A stretch of 39,134 nucleotides of DNA from Betaproteobacteria bacterium (GTDB lineage: Bacteria; Pseudomonadota; Gammaproteobacteria; Burkholderiales; SG8-41). The stretch covers positions 1 to 39,134 of the forward strand of contig JAOTVX010000035.1 in the NCBI GenBank assembly GCA_029863175.1, given 5' to 3'. Shown in pieces: positions 8,601 to 16,942 of the stretch (positions are counted from its first letter, which is position 1; each line of letters opens with the position of its first letter). The notes beneath the pieces are model-generated. The model ran no database searches, was not told the origin of the DNA, and saw only the letters and a list, made by a program, of their open reading frames with translations. Made by a program: the position numbers and the translations under genes.

Positions 8601-10403
8601 GTGAATGACGCCACGGGCCGGGTCTATCGTATTACTGGAATTGCCGAGGACATTACCGAGCGCAAGGGCGCCGAGGAACAGCTCATGAAACTGGCGCACT
8701 ACGACGTGCTCACGAACCTTCCGAACCGCGTGCTCTTCTATGACCGGTTGAAGCAGGCGCTTGCCCAGGCGAAGCGCAACCAATGGAGTGTGGGCGTCAT
8801 GTTTATCGACGTGGACCGTTTCAAAAACGTCAATGACACCATGGGGCATTCCGTCGGCGACCGCTTGCTGCAGCAGATATCCGAACGTTTAATGGGAATC
8901 GTGCGCTCGGGCGATACGGTGGGGCGGCTCGGCGGGGACGAGTTCTCGGTGGTGCTGTCCAATCTGGCGGGTGCACAGGACGCGAATCTGGTGGCACAGA
9001 AAATGATGGCCTGCTTCACGGAGCCGTTCTGGCTTGAAGGCACGGAGGTCTACGTGACGGCCAGCATCGGCATCACGCTCTATCCGGATGACAGCACCGA
9101 ACAGGACATACTGATCAGGAATGCCGACGCGGCGATGTACAAGGCGAAGGAGATCGGCCGCGACAGCTATCAGTTCTACACGCCGGAGATGAATACGCGG
9201 GCGCTCGGGATCCTCGGCATGGAGAACAGCCTGCGGCGCGCGCTCGACCGTAACGAGTATCTGCTCTACTACCAGCCGAAGGTCGGAATCGCGAACGGTG
9301 AGATCACCGGCCTGGAAGCGCTGATCCGCTGGCGCCATCCTGAACGCGGGCTAGTATCACCAGGCGAATTCATGTCTGTGCTCGAGGAAACCGGGCTCAT
9401 CGTGCAGGTGGGGCAATGGGTCCTCAATGCGGTCTGCCGGCAGATCAAGGAGTGGGAAAACGCCGGGGTGCAAACCGTCCCGGTGGCCGTCAACCTGTCG
9501 GCGCGGCAATTCACCTCGAAGGACCTGGGCGCGACGATCAAGCGCATTCTCGAGGAGCACCAGATCGATTCAGGTCTGATCGAGCTCGAGATCACGGAAA
9601 GCTCCCTTATGGTGAATACCGAGGAGGCAGTCCGCACGCTAGAGTATCTCAGCGCTCTGGGCGTCTCGATCTCGATCGACGACTTCGGCACGGGTTATTC
9701 GAGCCTGAGCTACCTCAAGCGCTTTCCACTGGATTCATTGAAGATCGATCGTTCATTCATCCGCGATATCACGACGGACGGGGACGATGCCACAATCACT
9801 CGAGCCGTGATCTCGATGGCGCACAGTTTGGGGCTCAAGGTCGTGGCCGAGGGCGTTGAGACCGAGCGCCAGCTCGCGTTTCTGACCGAGTACGGTTGCG
9901 ACCAGATCCAGGGCTATTTCTTCTCGCACCCGCTGCCAGCGGATGAATGCGGGATGTTGCTGCGCGAGATGCGTCGGCTGCGGCAGGTGTCACCCGAGCA
10001 TCCGGCGGATACTCCCGTGGTGCTCCTGGTCAATAACGACGGGGCGGCCCTCACCCATCTTAGCCAGTCGCTGGCAAAGGACGGATACCGGATCTTTGGC
10101 GCCTACAATGCACACGAAGCCTTTGAGCAACTCGGCACGCAGCACGTTGATGTAGTCATCGCGGACCATAACATGCCCGGAATGTCGGGCACGGAGTTAC
10201 TGGAGCACATCAGAGCGCTTTTCCCGGATACATTGCGTATCATCACCTGCGCAAGTTCCGATTTTGGCATGAGGGCGGACGCCGCCGGTAAGGAGGATGC
10301 AGCGCGCTTTATCGCAAGCTCTGCGGGTGAGGACGAGCTGCGGTTCGAAGTGCGCGTTGCGCTTGAATCGCGAAGCCGGATGGCACGCCCGATAGCGGCC
10401 TGA
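5652..10403 (+). CDS. Multi-sensor diguanylate cyclase/phosphodiesterase (REC-PAS2-GAF2-PAS2-GGDEF-EAL-REC)
   Basis: A 1583-residue cytoplasmic protein without membrane helices. Order: receiver-like domain (1-~130, Asp65 in VIVDYHM), PAS (~148-265), PAS (~270-395), GAF (~400-565), GAF (~580-750), PAS (~760-880), PAS (~887-1005), GGDEF (motif RLGGDEF at 1094-1098), EAL (LEALIRW at 1221-1227; EITESS; DDFGTGYSSL; LKIDRSFI), and a C-terminal receiver (~1454-1575, Asp1505 in VVIADHNMPG). GGDEF makes and EAL degrades cyclic di-GMP; both signatures look intact, so either activity is possible. In both receivers the conserved lysine before the last helix is not seen (TDLISWQ and ARFIASS), so conventional phosphorelay switching is doubtful. 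The two GAFs and the last two PAS domains are internal duplicates: QHEWRRPRALEHG versus QHERRRERARQLG, and PQVFWITD in both PAS copies. The ATG at 5652 opens the first domain directly. Confidence 0.93.
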   Translation: MDSGVFNTTADRILRILLLEEGAQGAIQIERALTVAALRHLLKCVSSEPGFRSELETRPHAVIVDYHMTTVSWRYALQLTRERFPDIPVILIAGSFTEQQTTEVVMLGATDLISWQHLERLAPAIRTAIRMSELRRYASDVQEQLAQRESDFRGAFQNAAFGTAMTTLDGRWLNANNTLCQFLGYSEAELLATDCNGVTHPDDVAGDVELLKQLVVGRLSSTQREKRYLHKRGHVVWAQVTASLVKAADGKPRYRMLYVLDIKHRMEAENRFRATFEQAAVGIAHASMDEKIIRVNRRYCDIVGYSEQELLGRVPTFLNHPDNNSISQEARQRLTSGAIAHDTQEKRYVRKDGEIVWVKRTESLARDDGGRPQYFIRVIEDISERKQAEERLARADRARRVLTECTRVVARATNESDLLERMCRIIIVSGRYRQGWIGLATGDPMRPLKPAAYAGYGNNEPMTKIPFVTPEGVYRGVAFEALTLGVPVIARDILNAPQHEWRRPRALEHGFQSSIGLPLTAEESVLGVLVMHAGEPDAFDQDEIALLITLAEDVAFGIGSLRKEAARRQTEGRLARVSHARRVMAEGNHVLMHATDETEMLQQMCRISVKSGGYKQAWVGYATEDSSRPVYPAAHAGYGDGDEPMTSSASWTADSRYQGTMGLVLATGEIDIARDIFNEPQHERRRERARQLGCQSAICLPLRNEGRLLGAVAFYAAEPDAFDDEEIALLTEVVDDIAFGVSILRTRIAHRKAEAALRESQEQFSQLAHNIPQVFWITDVEHKRTLFVSSAAEKLLGRPLEEICDNPRSLVRAVHREDRKRVHAARKMALTDGYDVTYRIVRADGAERWVRDRAFPVRDAEGKAYRVAGIAEDITDRRRAEAALQESEAQFRQLAGNIPQVFWITDAAQREPIYLSPAFEKITGRPLAEVLEDPRCWINMIHHEDRQRVRIARRLAAEGRYDEVFRIVRPDGSIRWLHDRAFPVNDATGRVYRITGIAEDITERKGAEEQLMKLAHYDVLTNLPNRVLFYDRLKQALAQAKRNQWSVGVMFIDVDRFKNVNDTMGHSVGDRLLQQISERLMGIVRSGDTVGRLGGDEFSVVLSNLAGAQDANLVAQKMMACFTEPFWLEGTEVYVTASIGITLYPDDSTEQDILIRNADAAMYKAKEIGRDSYQFYTPEMNTRALGILGMENSLRRALDRNEYLLYYQPKVGIANGEITGLEALIRWRHPERGLVSPGEFMSVLEETGLIVQVGQWVLNAVCRQIKEWENAGVQTVPVAVNLSARQFTSKDLGATIKRILEEHQIDSGLIELEITESSLMVNTEEAVRTLEYLSALGVSISIDDFGTGYSSLSYLKRFPLDSLKIDRSFIRDITTDGDDATITRAVISMAHSLGLKVVAEGVETERQLAFLTEYGCDQIQGYFFSHPLPADECGMLLREMRRLRQVSPEHPADTPVVLLVNNDGAALTHLSQSLAKDGYRIFGAYNAHEAFEQLGTQHVDVVIADHNMPGMSGTELLEHIRALFPDTLRIITCASSDFGMRADAAGKEDAARFIASSAGEDELRFEVRVALESRSRMARPIAA

Positions 10404-10420
10404 GACCTGCCGCGCGAACG

Positions 10421-10437
10421 AGCGGGCATCGCCCGCT
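10421..10437. terminator. Candidate bidirectional terminator hairpin
   Basis: AGCGGGC, loop ATC, GCCCGCT: a perfect 7-bp GC stem between the convergent GGDEF-EAL gene and the Mth938-type gene, overlapping the stop codon of the latter. No U-tract follows. Confidence 0.45.
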
Positions 10438-10804
10438 AGTCGACCAATATTGCCGCCGCGACCTTGCGTCCCTCGCCCGCCAGGATGTTGTAGGTGCGGC
10501 AGGCGGCGCCGCTGTCCATCACCTCCAGGCCGATGCCGGCCGCTGCGAGCGCGAGCGCCAGTTCCCGTGCCGGAAACCTCATGATCCGACCGGTACCAAA
10601 GATCACCACCTCGGGCTTGAGGGCGAGGACGGGGGCGAAATCTGCTGCGCTGAGCGCGTCAAAACCGGTGACCGTCCACTCCGTTACGGACGCTGGCGTT
10701 ACCACGATGCTGGCCTCGTAGCGCACGCGGTTGACCGCGACGTAGCCGGGGCCGTGGCCGGAGAACAGGTGCTGGCCCTCTCCCGTTGACAGGTGCAGTT
10801 TCAT
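10436..10804 (-). CDS. Mth938-like (DUF498) domain protein
   Basis: A small 122-residue protein of the Mth938/DUF498 fold. Characteristic pieces are IVVTPASV, a central VVIFGTGRIMRFP (the GTG segment is the family hallmark), GIGLEVMDSGAACRTYNIL and the end GRKVAAAILVD. Biochemical function is not established; bacterial members are often encoded near respiratory or biosynthetic genes, and human AAMDC shares the fold. The frame extends upstream to 10921, but that extension covers the divergent promoter region and is unlike the family, so the ATG at 10804 (MKLHLSTGEG) is chosen. Transcribed divergently from alaC; a minus-strand TATAAT at 10859-10854 would give a leader of about 43 bases. Confidence 0.82.
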   Translation of the reverse strand: MKLHLSTGEGQHLFSGHGPGYVAVNRVRYEASIVVTPASVTEWTVTGFDALSAADFAPVLALKPEVVIFGTGRIMRFPARELALALAAAGIGLEVMDSGAACRTYNILAGEGRKVAAAILVD

Positions 10805-10826
10805 AACTTTTGGATAAGCCGCTGAT

Positions 10827-10855
10827 TTGCTTACGGTAACTTGCTCCGTTAGAAT
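10827..10855 (+). promoter_or_regulatory. Sigma-70-type promoter for alaC-hom-thrC
   Basis: TTGCTT (10827-10832), a 17-base spacer and TAGAAT (10850-10855) make a reasonable sigma-70 promoter. Transcription would start near 10862, about 37 bases before the alaC ATG. It overlaps the oppositely oriented TATAAT of the Mth938-type gene. Confidence 0.5.
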
Positions 10856-10859
10856 TATA
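10854..10859 (-). promoter_or_regulatory. Consensus -10 element for the Mth938-type gene
   Basis: The minus strand reads AAGCGTATAATT with a perfect TATAAT, 50 bases upstream of the ATG at 10804. No clear -35 is seen. The same 12-base string occurs upstream of the helicase gene (37119-37130), in the same orientation relative to its gene. Confidence 0.45.
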
Positions 10860-10898
10860 CGCTTGTGCGCCACCACGCACCGCCACTCGATCGCCCCG

Positions 10899-12086
10899 AT
10901 GGAAGAGTTCCCGAGAATCAACCGCCTGCCGCCCTACGTGTTCAACGTAACGGGCGAGTTGAAGCTCGCGGCGCGCCGGCGCGGCGAGGACATCATTGAT
11001 TTCAGCATGGGCAATCCGGACCAGCCGACGCCGCGGCATATCGTGGACAAGCTGATTGAGGCGGTGCAGCGGCCGGACACGCACCGGTATTCGGTATCCA
11101 AGGGAATCTACCGGCTGCGGCGCTCGATCTGCAGCTGGTATCTGGCGCGCTATGGCGTGGAGCTCGATCCTGACGCCGAGGCAATCGTATCGATCGGCTC
11201 GAAAGAGGGTATCGCGCATCTCGCGCTAGCGACCCTCGACCGCGGCGATATAGTGCTCGTGCCTAATCCGAGCTACCCGATCCACATCTACGGACCGGTC
11301 ATTGCCGGTGCCGACATTCGCCACGTGCCGATGCTGCCGGGAGTGGACTTCTTCGAATCCTTGGACCGCGCCCTGCGCGACCTGTATCCCAAGCCGAAGA
11401 TGCTGATCGTCAATTTTCCGAGCAATCCCACCACGCAGTGTGTGGACCTGCCATTCTTCGAGCGCCTGATCGGGATTGCTCGCGAGCACCAGATTTACGT
11501 CGTGCATGACCTGGCCTACGCCGACATTGTCTTCGACGGCTACCAGGCGCCCTCCATCCTGCAGGTGCCCGGTGCACGCGATATCGCCGTCGAGTTCTTC
11601 ACCATGTCGAAGAGCTACAACATGGCGGGGTGGCGCGTCGGCTTCATGGTGGGCAACCGCGATCTCGTGACGGCCCTGGCGCGGATGAAGAGCTATCACG
11701 ACTACGGCATGTTCACGCCGATCCAGGTGGCCTCCATCATCGCGCTCGAAGGACCGCAGGACTGCGTGGAGGCCGTGCGCCGGGTTTACCAGGGCAGGCG
11801 CGATGTGCTGTGCAGCGGGCTCAAGTCGGTCGGCTGGGACGTCGAGATTCCCAAGGCGACGATGTATGTCTGGGCGCCCATTCCGGCGGGATATGGTGGC
11901 ATGCGTTCGCTAGAGCTCTCGAAGAAGCTGCTCGCGGATGCCAAGATCGCAGTAGCACCGGGCGTGGGTTTCGGGCAGTACGGCGACGATCATGTGCGCT
12001 TCGCCTTGATCGAGAACGAGGCCCGAACGCGCCAGGCGCTCAGAGGCATCAAGGAAATGTTCAGAAAGGATGGGCTGATCGAATGA
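10899..12086 (+). CDS. alaC: PLP-dependent alanine/aspartate-family aminotransferase
   Basis: A 395-residue class I/II aminotransferase. Visible features: [16 protein letters not shown] near the N-terminus, NFPSNPTTQ substrate/PLP loop, [13 protein letters not shown] with the PLP-ring Asp and Tyr, and [18 protein letters not shown] with the Schiff-base lysine. These match AlaC-type transaminases (glutamate-pyruvate) that sit before hom in betaproteobacteria. Cytoplasmic; it would transfer amino groups between alanine or a related amino acid and 2-oxoglutarate. The frame is open 24 codons further upstream, but the ATG at 10899 ([15 protein letters not shown]) matches the family start and lies after the predicted promoter. 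The TGA stop overlaps the hom start as ATGA, implying coupled translation. Confidence 0.88.
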   Translation: MEEFPRINRLPPYVFNVTGELKLAARRRGEDIIDFSMGNPDQPTPRHIVDKLIEAVQRPDTHRYSVSKGIYRLRRSICSWYLARYGVELDPDAEAIVSIGSKEGIAHLALATLDRGDIVLVPNPSYPIHIYGPVIAGADIRHVPMLPGVDFFESLDRALRDLYPKPKMLIVNFPSNPTTQCVDLPFFERLIGIAREHQIYVVHDLAYADIVFDGYQAPSILQVPGARDIAVEFFTMSKSYNMAGWRVGFMVGNRDLVTALARMKSYHDYGMFTPIQVASIIALEGPQDCVEAVRRVYQGRRDVLCSGLKSVGWDVEIPKATMYVWAPIPAGYGGMRSLELSKKLLADAKIAVAPGVGFGQYGDDHVRFALIENEARTRQALRGIKEMFRKDGLIE

Positions 12087-13408
12087 AGCTCCCCGCGCTC
12101 AAGCCCGTCAACGTGGGGCTGCTCGGTATTGGAACGGTGGGCGGCGGCACTTTCGTCGTGCTCGCGCGCAACCAGGAGGAAATCGCGCGGCGCGTCGGCT
12201 GCGCGATCACGATGAAGATGGTTGCGGACAAGGAAGTCGACAAGGCGCGGCAGCTGGTTGGAGAGCGCGCCATCGTCACGGCCGACGCCTACGAGGTCGT
12301 CAATCATCCGGAGATCGACATCGTGGTCGAGCTGATCGGAGGCACCAAGGTGGCGAAGGATCTCATTCTGAAGGCCATCGCCAACGGCAAGCACGTTGTG
12401 ACGGCAAACAAGGCGCTGTTGGCCCAGCACGGCAACGAAATATTCGCCGCCGCGCAGAAGGAAGACCTGATGGTGGCGTTCGAGGCGGCCGTCGGTGGCG
12501 GCATTCCGATCATCAAGTCGCTGCGCGAGGGACTGACCGCGAATCGCATCGAGTGGATTGTGGGCATCATCAATGGCACCAGCAACTTTATCCTGTCCGA
12601 AATGCGCGAGAAGGGCGCGAGTTTCGCGGACGCGCTCGGCGCGGCGCAGCGGCTTGGATACGCCGAGGCCGACCCCACCTTCGACGTTGAAGGTTTCGAT
12701 GCGGCGCACAAACTGACGATCATGTCCGCGATCGGGTTCGGCATTCCGATGCAGTTCACGGCGGCCTATACCGAAGGCATATCGAAGCTGACCCGGGAGG
12801 ACATTCGCTACGCAGACGAGCTCGGCTACCGTATCAAGCTACTTGGCATTGCCAAGCGCAGGAGCAAGGGCATCGAGCTGCGGGTACATCCGACCCTGAT
12901 CCCGACGCGGCGGCTGATCGCAAACGTCGAGGGGGTCATGAATGCGATCCTGGTGAAGGGCGACGCCGTCGGGCAGACGATGTATTACGGGGCGGGGGCG
13001 GGCGCGGAGCCAACCGCGTCGGCCGTGGTCGCCGACCTCGTCGACGTGGCGCGGATGCTGAGGGCCGACCCGGAGCACCGCGTGCCGCATCTCGCGTTCC
13101 AGCCGGACCAGCTTTCAAAGATCCCGGTGTTGCCCATGGGCGAAGTAGAGACGGCCTATTATCTGCGCTTGCGCGTGCTCGATCGCCCGGGAGTGCTGGC
13201 CGATATCACGCGGATCCTGGCTGACCTGCATATCTCGATCGAGGCGATGGTGCAGAAGGAGCCGCACGAGGGCGAGGAACAGGTGGACATCATCATGCTT
13301 ACGCACCTGACGGTCGAGAAGAACGTCGACGCGGCGCTCAAGAAGATCGAGGGGTTGCCGGTCGTAATGGGCGCCGTGATCCGCATCCGGCTTGAACAAC
13401 TTAATTAG
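12083..13408 (+). CDS. hom: Homoserine dehydrogenase
   Basis: A 441-residue NAD(P)-dependent oxidoreductase that reduces aspartate semialdehyde to homoserine. N-terminal Rossmann fold: [14 protein letters not shown]. Then [16 protein letters not shown], a catalytic-domain block with [15 protein letters not shown] and [14 protein letters not shown], and [18 protein letters not shown], the homoserine dehydrogenase signature. The C-terminal ACT domain begins near residue 355 ([20 protein letters not shown]) and normally binds threonine for feedback inhibition. The frame is open far upstream inside alaC, but the start at 12083 ([12 protein letters not shown]) overlaps the alaC stop by four bases (ATGA) and fits the family length. 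The stop TAG is part of a TAGCCACAGAG string that begins the nonamer repeat downstream. Confidence 0.95.
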   Translation: MKLPALKPVNVGLLGIGTVGGGTFVVLARNQEEIARRVGCAITMKMVADKEVDKARQLVGERAIVTADAYEVVNHPEIDIVVELIGGTKVAKDLILKAIANGKHVVTANKALLAQHGNEIFAAAQKEDLMVAFEAAVGGGIPIIKSLREGLTANRIEWIVGIINGTSNFILSEMREKGASFADALGAAQRLGYAEADPTFDVEGFDAAHKLTIMSAIGFGIPMQFTAAYTEGISKLTREDIRYADELGYRIKLLGIAKRRSKGIELRVHPTLIPTRRLIANVEGVMNAILVKGDAVGQTMYYGAGAGAEPTASAVVADLVDVARMLRADPEHRVPHLAFQPDQLSKIPVLPMGEVETAYYLRLRVLDRPGVLADITRILADLHISIEAMVQKEPHEGEEQVDIIMLTHLTVEKNVDAALKKIEGLPVVMGAVIRIRLEQLN

Positions 13409-13409
13409 C

Positions 13410-13580
13410 CACAGAGAGCACAGAGAACACCGAGATCGGCGAGACCGTCGCAACATTCGACGATGGTTTTTTTGAAGATAACTAGGGGGTTGTGGCCGCT
13501 CCACTGCAACCCGTGCCATGTGGTATTTGATTCATTATCTGTTTTTGGTTTTCCTCTGTGATCTCTGTGTTCTCTGTGGC
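13410..13580. repeat. Inverted nonamer repeat element between hom and thrC
   Basis: Left arm: CACAGAGAG, CACAGAGAA, CACCGAGAT (13410-13436). Right arm: CTCTGTGAT, CTCTGTGTT, CTCTGTGGC (13554-13580), the same nonamer family in inverted orientation. The arms enclose 117 bases without a recognisable gene. The left arm starts one base after the hom stop codon; the right arm ends 9 bases before the thrC ATG. A transcript across it could fold into a long stem, separating the two genes. Confidence 0.8.
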
Positions 13581-13589
13581 TGAATATTG

Positions 13590-14714
13590 ATGTCTCACTA
13601 CACGGGTCTTATAGACAAGTACCGCGAGCGCCTGCCGGTCACTAATGGCACCGCGCCGGTGTCGCTGTGCGAGGGGGCGACGCCGCTCATCGAGCTCAAG
13701 AACCTGCCGCGCTTCCTGCGCAGAAATGTCCGGCTTTACGCCAAATTTGAAGGGTTGAACCCCACCGGCTCGTTCAAGGACCGCGGCATGACGATGGCGG
13801 TGACCAAAGCGGTTGAGGGTGGGGCCCGAGCGATAATTTGCGCTTCGACGGGCAATACATCAGCCTCCGCAGCGGCCTACGCCGCACGCGCAGAAATCAC
13901 ATGTTTTGTGCTCATCCCGGAAGGCAAGATTGCGCTCGGGAAGCTCTCGCAGGCCATGATGCATGGTTCCGTCGTGATCCAGATTCGCGGCAACTTCGAT
14001 GACGGCATGCGGCTGGTGCAGGAGGTGTCGAAGACGCTCCCGCTCAACGTCGTGAACTCGATCAATCCCTACCGGCTGCAGGGGCAGAAGACGATCGCGT
14101 TCGAGGTGATCGAGGCGCTGGGCGACGCGCCGGACTACCACGCGCTCCCGGTCGGCAATGCCGGAAATATCACGGCGCACTGGATCGGCTATTCGGAGGC
14201 GGCTTGTGAGAACACCCAAGCGTGTGCCTTTTGCAACGGAAAATGCAATTATCAGAAACAAAAAATGGCGAAGCGCCGACCCATCATGCTGGGCTACCAG
14301 GCCTCCGGCGCCGCGCCGATCGTGCGCGGGCGGCCGGTGGAGAACCCGGAGACCATCGCGACCGCGATTCGCATCGGCAACCCGGTGTCATGGCAGCAGG
14401 CTGTCACGGCAAGCCACGAGTCCGGCGGCTGGTTCAACGAGTGCTCGGATGAGGAGATCCTGCACGTGCAGAAGCTCCTGGCACAGGCGGAGGGAATTTT
14501 TTGCGAGCCGGCGGCAGCCACTGGTGTTGCTGGTGTGCTGAAGGATCTCGAACTCGGGCGCATCGGAGACGGGAGCACCATCGTCTGCACGCTCACCGGC
14601 CATGGCCTAAAGGACCCCGACACGGCGATCGCGCAGAGTGCGAAACCGCTCACCGTGGATGCGGAGCTGTCGGCGATCGAGCGCGTGATCCGCGAACATC
14701 TTAAAGGCTTGTAG
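13590..14714 (+). CDS. thrC: Threonine synthase with a four-cysteine insertion
   Basis: A 374-residue fold type II PLP enzyme that converts O-phosphohomoserine to threonine, last step of the pathway begun by hom. PLP lysine lies in NPTGSFKDRGMTMAV; the phosphate-binding glycine segment is PVGNAGNIT; ASTGNTSASAAAYAA and a C-terminal CTLTGHGLKDPD are typical. Odd feature: between HWIGYSE and RRPIMLGYQASGAAP the protein holds about 27 residues where remembered relatives have about 10. The extra part contains Cys206, Cys212, Cys215 and Cys219 (C-x5-C-x2-C-x3-C) and its DNA (about 14202-14270) is visibly more AT-rich than its surroundings. The frame is intact. ATG at 13590 is chosen over the TTG just before it. 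The stop TAG is shared with a CACAGAGAG nonamer array. Confidence 0.93.
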   Translation: MSHYTGLIDKYRERLPVTNGTAPVSLCEGATPLIELKNLPRFLRRNVRLYAKFEGLNPTGSFKDRGMTMAVTKAVEGGARAIICASTGNTSASAAAYAARAEITCFVLIPEGKIALGKLSQAMMHGSVVIQIRGNFDDGMRLVQEVSKTLPLNVVNSINPYRLQGQKTIAFEVIEALGDAPDYHALPVGNAGNITAHWIGYSEAACENTQACAFCNGKCNYQKQKMAKRRPIMLGYQASGAAPIVRGRPVENPETIATAIRIGNPVSWQQAVTASHESGGWFNECSDEEILHVQKLLAQAEGIFCEPAAATGVAGVLKDLELGRIGDGSTIVCTLTGHGLKDPDTAIAQSAKPLTVDAELSAIERVIREHLKGL

Positions 14715-14715
14715 C

Positions 14716-14742
14716 CACAGAGAGCACAGAGAGCACAGAGAA
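14716..14742 (+). repeat. Three nonamer repeats at the thrC stop codon
   Basis: CACAGAGAG, CACAGAGAG, CACAGAGAA, exactly phased, preceded by TAGC whose TAG is the thrC stop codon. The first 20 bases from that TAG are identical to those after hom. No inverted partner is seen before the convergent TctA gene ends at 14776. Confidence 0.75.
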
Positions 14743-14775
14743 AGAAAATATCAAAACTTCAAATCAATCGACGGC

Positions 14776-16881
14776 TCAGAACAGGTTGGTGGGGATATTC
14801 GTCCGCAGCACCGGAAACCAATCCCCGATCAGCGACTGCGGCCACGGCACGAAGAGTACCTGGTGGAACAACACATAGCAAAACACCCACACCGCAATCG
14901 CCACGGCGAAGGTCCGCGCCCAACTCCGCTCGCCCAGGAACCACATGAAGCCGACCAGGACGAAAAACATCGCTGGCAGCAGGCCGATCACGGCCGCGAG
15001 ACCGAACGCGAGCAGCAGCCAGGCAAAGTAGGTCACCGCCCGCCACAGGATCACCTGCGGGGATAGATCGCCGAAGTCCACTACGATGTCGAAATGCACG
15101 TCCGATTGGCCCGCCCGCTGCTCCGCCGTCTGCCCCGATCCGTCACGCATGGCTGCCCGGCGCGCACCGGCGCGGTAAAACAGCGTGAGCACGACGTAGA
15201 GGGTGAGCAGGGCAACCGCTGTCCAGCCGACGACCTGCGGCACCAGCTTGGCGCCGAACGCCCAGCCAGAAGAGATCACCAGCGCGGCGATGAATACCCC
15301 GAGAAGGGCTAGCGTGAACAGGAGATCCGCATTCAGGTTCTGTGGCTGGAAGCCGATAGCCCCCTTCTCGCTTGCGGCGCCCGACTTGTAGTGCGCGCGG
15401 AGCTTGCGCACGAGCGGGCCGAGAATGCCGAAGACCGTGATCGCGATCATGACGACCACGACCGGCCGCTCCCACAGCCAGGCCGTGCCGTAGCGTTCGA
15501 CCGAGATGAACATGTAGCGCTCGACCAGGGCGCCCAGCACGAACCCGAGAATGAGCGGCGGACGCGGCCAGCGCAGCCGCTTCATGATGAAGCCGAGCAT
15601 ACCGAAAATCAGCAGGAAATAGAGGTCGCCCCACTGCTGCGAGCCTTGGTAGGCGCCGACGAAGACGACGACGATCACGACCGGCGCGAGAATGCTGATG
15701 CGCAGCAGCGCGACCTTCGCCAGCTGCTTCGCGAACGCGAAGCAGATACCTGCCCCGAAGATATTCGCGAGCGCGACGCTCCATACCATCGTGTAAGTGA
15801 TATCGAGGTGCGTGGTCAGCATGTCCGGCCCGGGAACGAGGCCGTGGATCAGGAAGGCCCCCAGGATCAAGGCCATCGACGCGCTGCCGGGAACCCCGAA
15901 GGCGATCGTTGGCACCAGCGCACCGCCTTCCTTCGCGTTGTTGGCGCTCTCGGAAGCGATCACGCCGCGCACGTCGCCCGTGCCGAACGTTTTCTCCGCG
16001 TCCTTCTCGGTGCTCTTGGCGTGGCCGTAGGCGATCCAGTCCACGACCGATGCACCGATGCCCGGGACCGCGCCGAGGCCCGCGCCGATCGAAGCGCACC
16101 TCAGCACCAGGAACCAGTGGCGGAAGACGTCGCGAACGCCGCGCGTCTGGCCCGTGCGCGTCTCGACGTTCCCGGCGCCGTCGCCCGCGACGGATTTGCG
16201 CTGAATCGCGAGATCGGCGATCTCGGGTATAGCAAAGAGCCCGAGCGCGAGCGGCACGACCGGCAGGCCGGTCCACAGGTAGAGCGAATCGGACCAGCGC
16301 AGCGTACCGGTTTGCGAATCCTCGCCCGCGGTCGCGACCAGCAGTCCGATGCACGCTGCGGTGAGGCCCTTCAGCGGCGATCCGGTGCTCAGCACCGCCG
16401 CCAGCGACAGCCCGAAGACGCAGAACATGAGCAGCTCGGGCGAGCCGATGCTCAGCATCATCGGGCGCAGGATCGGAATACTGACGCCCAGCAGCAGCGC
16501 GCCCCACAGCCCGCCGATGACCGATGCGGTGAAGGCGGCGCCGAACGCGCGGCCCGCCTCGCCTCTGCGCGCCATCGGGTAGCCGTCGAGGATGGTCGCG
16601 GCCGATCCGACAGTGCCGGGCACGCCGAACAGGACCGCCGGGATCGTATCGGAGGTGACCGTCACCGACTGCAGCCCCAGCAGGAAGGCCAGCGCGGTGT
16701 AGCGATCCATGTCGAAGGTGAACGGCAGCAGCAGCGACAGCCCCACCAGGCCGCCCAGCCCGGGAAGCGCGCCCAGGACGAGGCCGATGACGACGCCGAG
16801 CAGCAGGAAGGTCATTCGCATGGGGTCGGCGATGATCCCCAACGCCTGCACGGCTTCGTTCAGGAGCGAGACTTCACCCAT
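14776..16881 (-). CDS. Tripartite tricarboxylate transporter permease, TctA-TctB fusion
   Basis: A 701-residue integral membrane protein. Residues 1-~500 are a complete TctA large permease: GALPGLGGLVGLSLLLPFTF, SDTIPAVLFGVPGTVGSAAT, GIGASVVDWIAYGHA and VPTIAFGVPGSASMALILGA, where the repeated PG-rich loops are family hallmarks. After a linker near residue 510, residues ~520-700 hold four or five more helices resembling the small subunit TctB (WRAVTYFAWLLLAFGLAAVI, ending PWPQSLIGDWFPVLRTNIPT). TctA and TctB are usually separate, so this looks like a natural fusion. The family imports citrate or other carboxylates with a periplasmic TctC receptor; the substrate cannot be read from sequence. 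It lies 61 bases after tctC and is preceded by GGAGTAAGGC before the ATG, indicating a tctC-tctAB operon. Confidence 0.88.
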   Translation of the reverse strand: MGEVSLLNEAVQALGIIADPMRMTFLLLGVVIGLVLGALPGLGGLVGLSLLLPFTFDMDRYTALAFLLGLQSVTVTSDTIPAVLFGVPGTVGSAATILDGYPMARRGEAGRAFGAAFTASVIGGLWGALLLGVSIPILRPMMLSIGSPELLMFCVFGLSLAAVLSTGSPLKGLTAACIGLLVATAGEDSQTGTLRWSDSLYLWTGLPVVPLALGLFAIPEIADLAIQRKSVAGDGAGNVETRTGQTRGVRDVFRHWFLVLRCASIGAGLGAVPGIGASVVDWIAYGHAKSTEKDAEKTFGTGDVRGVIASESANNAKEGGALVPTIAFGVPGSASMALILGAFLIHGLVPGPDMLTTHLDITYTMVWSVALANIFGAGICFAFAKQLAKVALLRISILAPVVIVVVFVGAYQGSQQWGDLYFLLIFGMLGFIMKRLRWPRPPLILGFVLGALVERYMFISVERYGTAWLWERPVVVVMIAITVFGILGPLVRKLRAHYKSGAASEKGAIGFQPQNLNADLLFTLALLGVFIAALVISSGWAFGAKLVPQVVGWTAVALLTLYVVLTLFYRAGARRAAMRDGSGQTAEQRAGQSDVHFDIVVDFGDLSPQVILWRAVTYFAWLLLAFGLAAVIGLLPAMFFVLVGFMWFLGERSWARTFAVAIAVWVFCYVLFHQVLFVPWPQSLIGDWFPVLRTNIPTNLF

Positions 16882-16942
16882 GCCTTACTCCGCCTTTCGC
16901 CTCCCGACGGCCGGCGTCATCCTGCGGGAACCCGGAAAGTCG

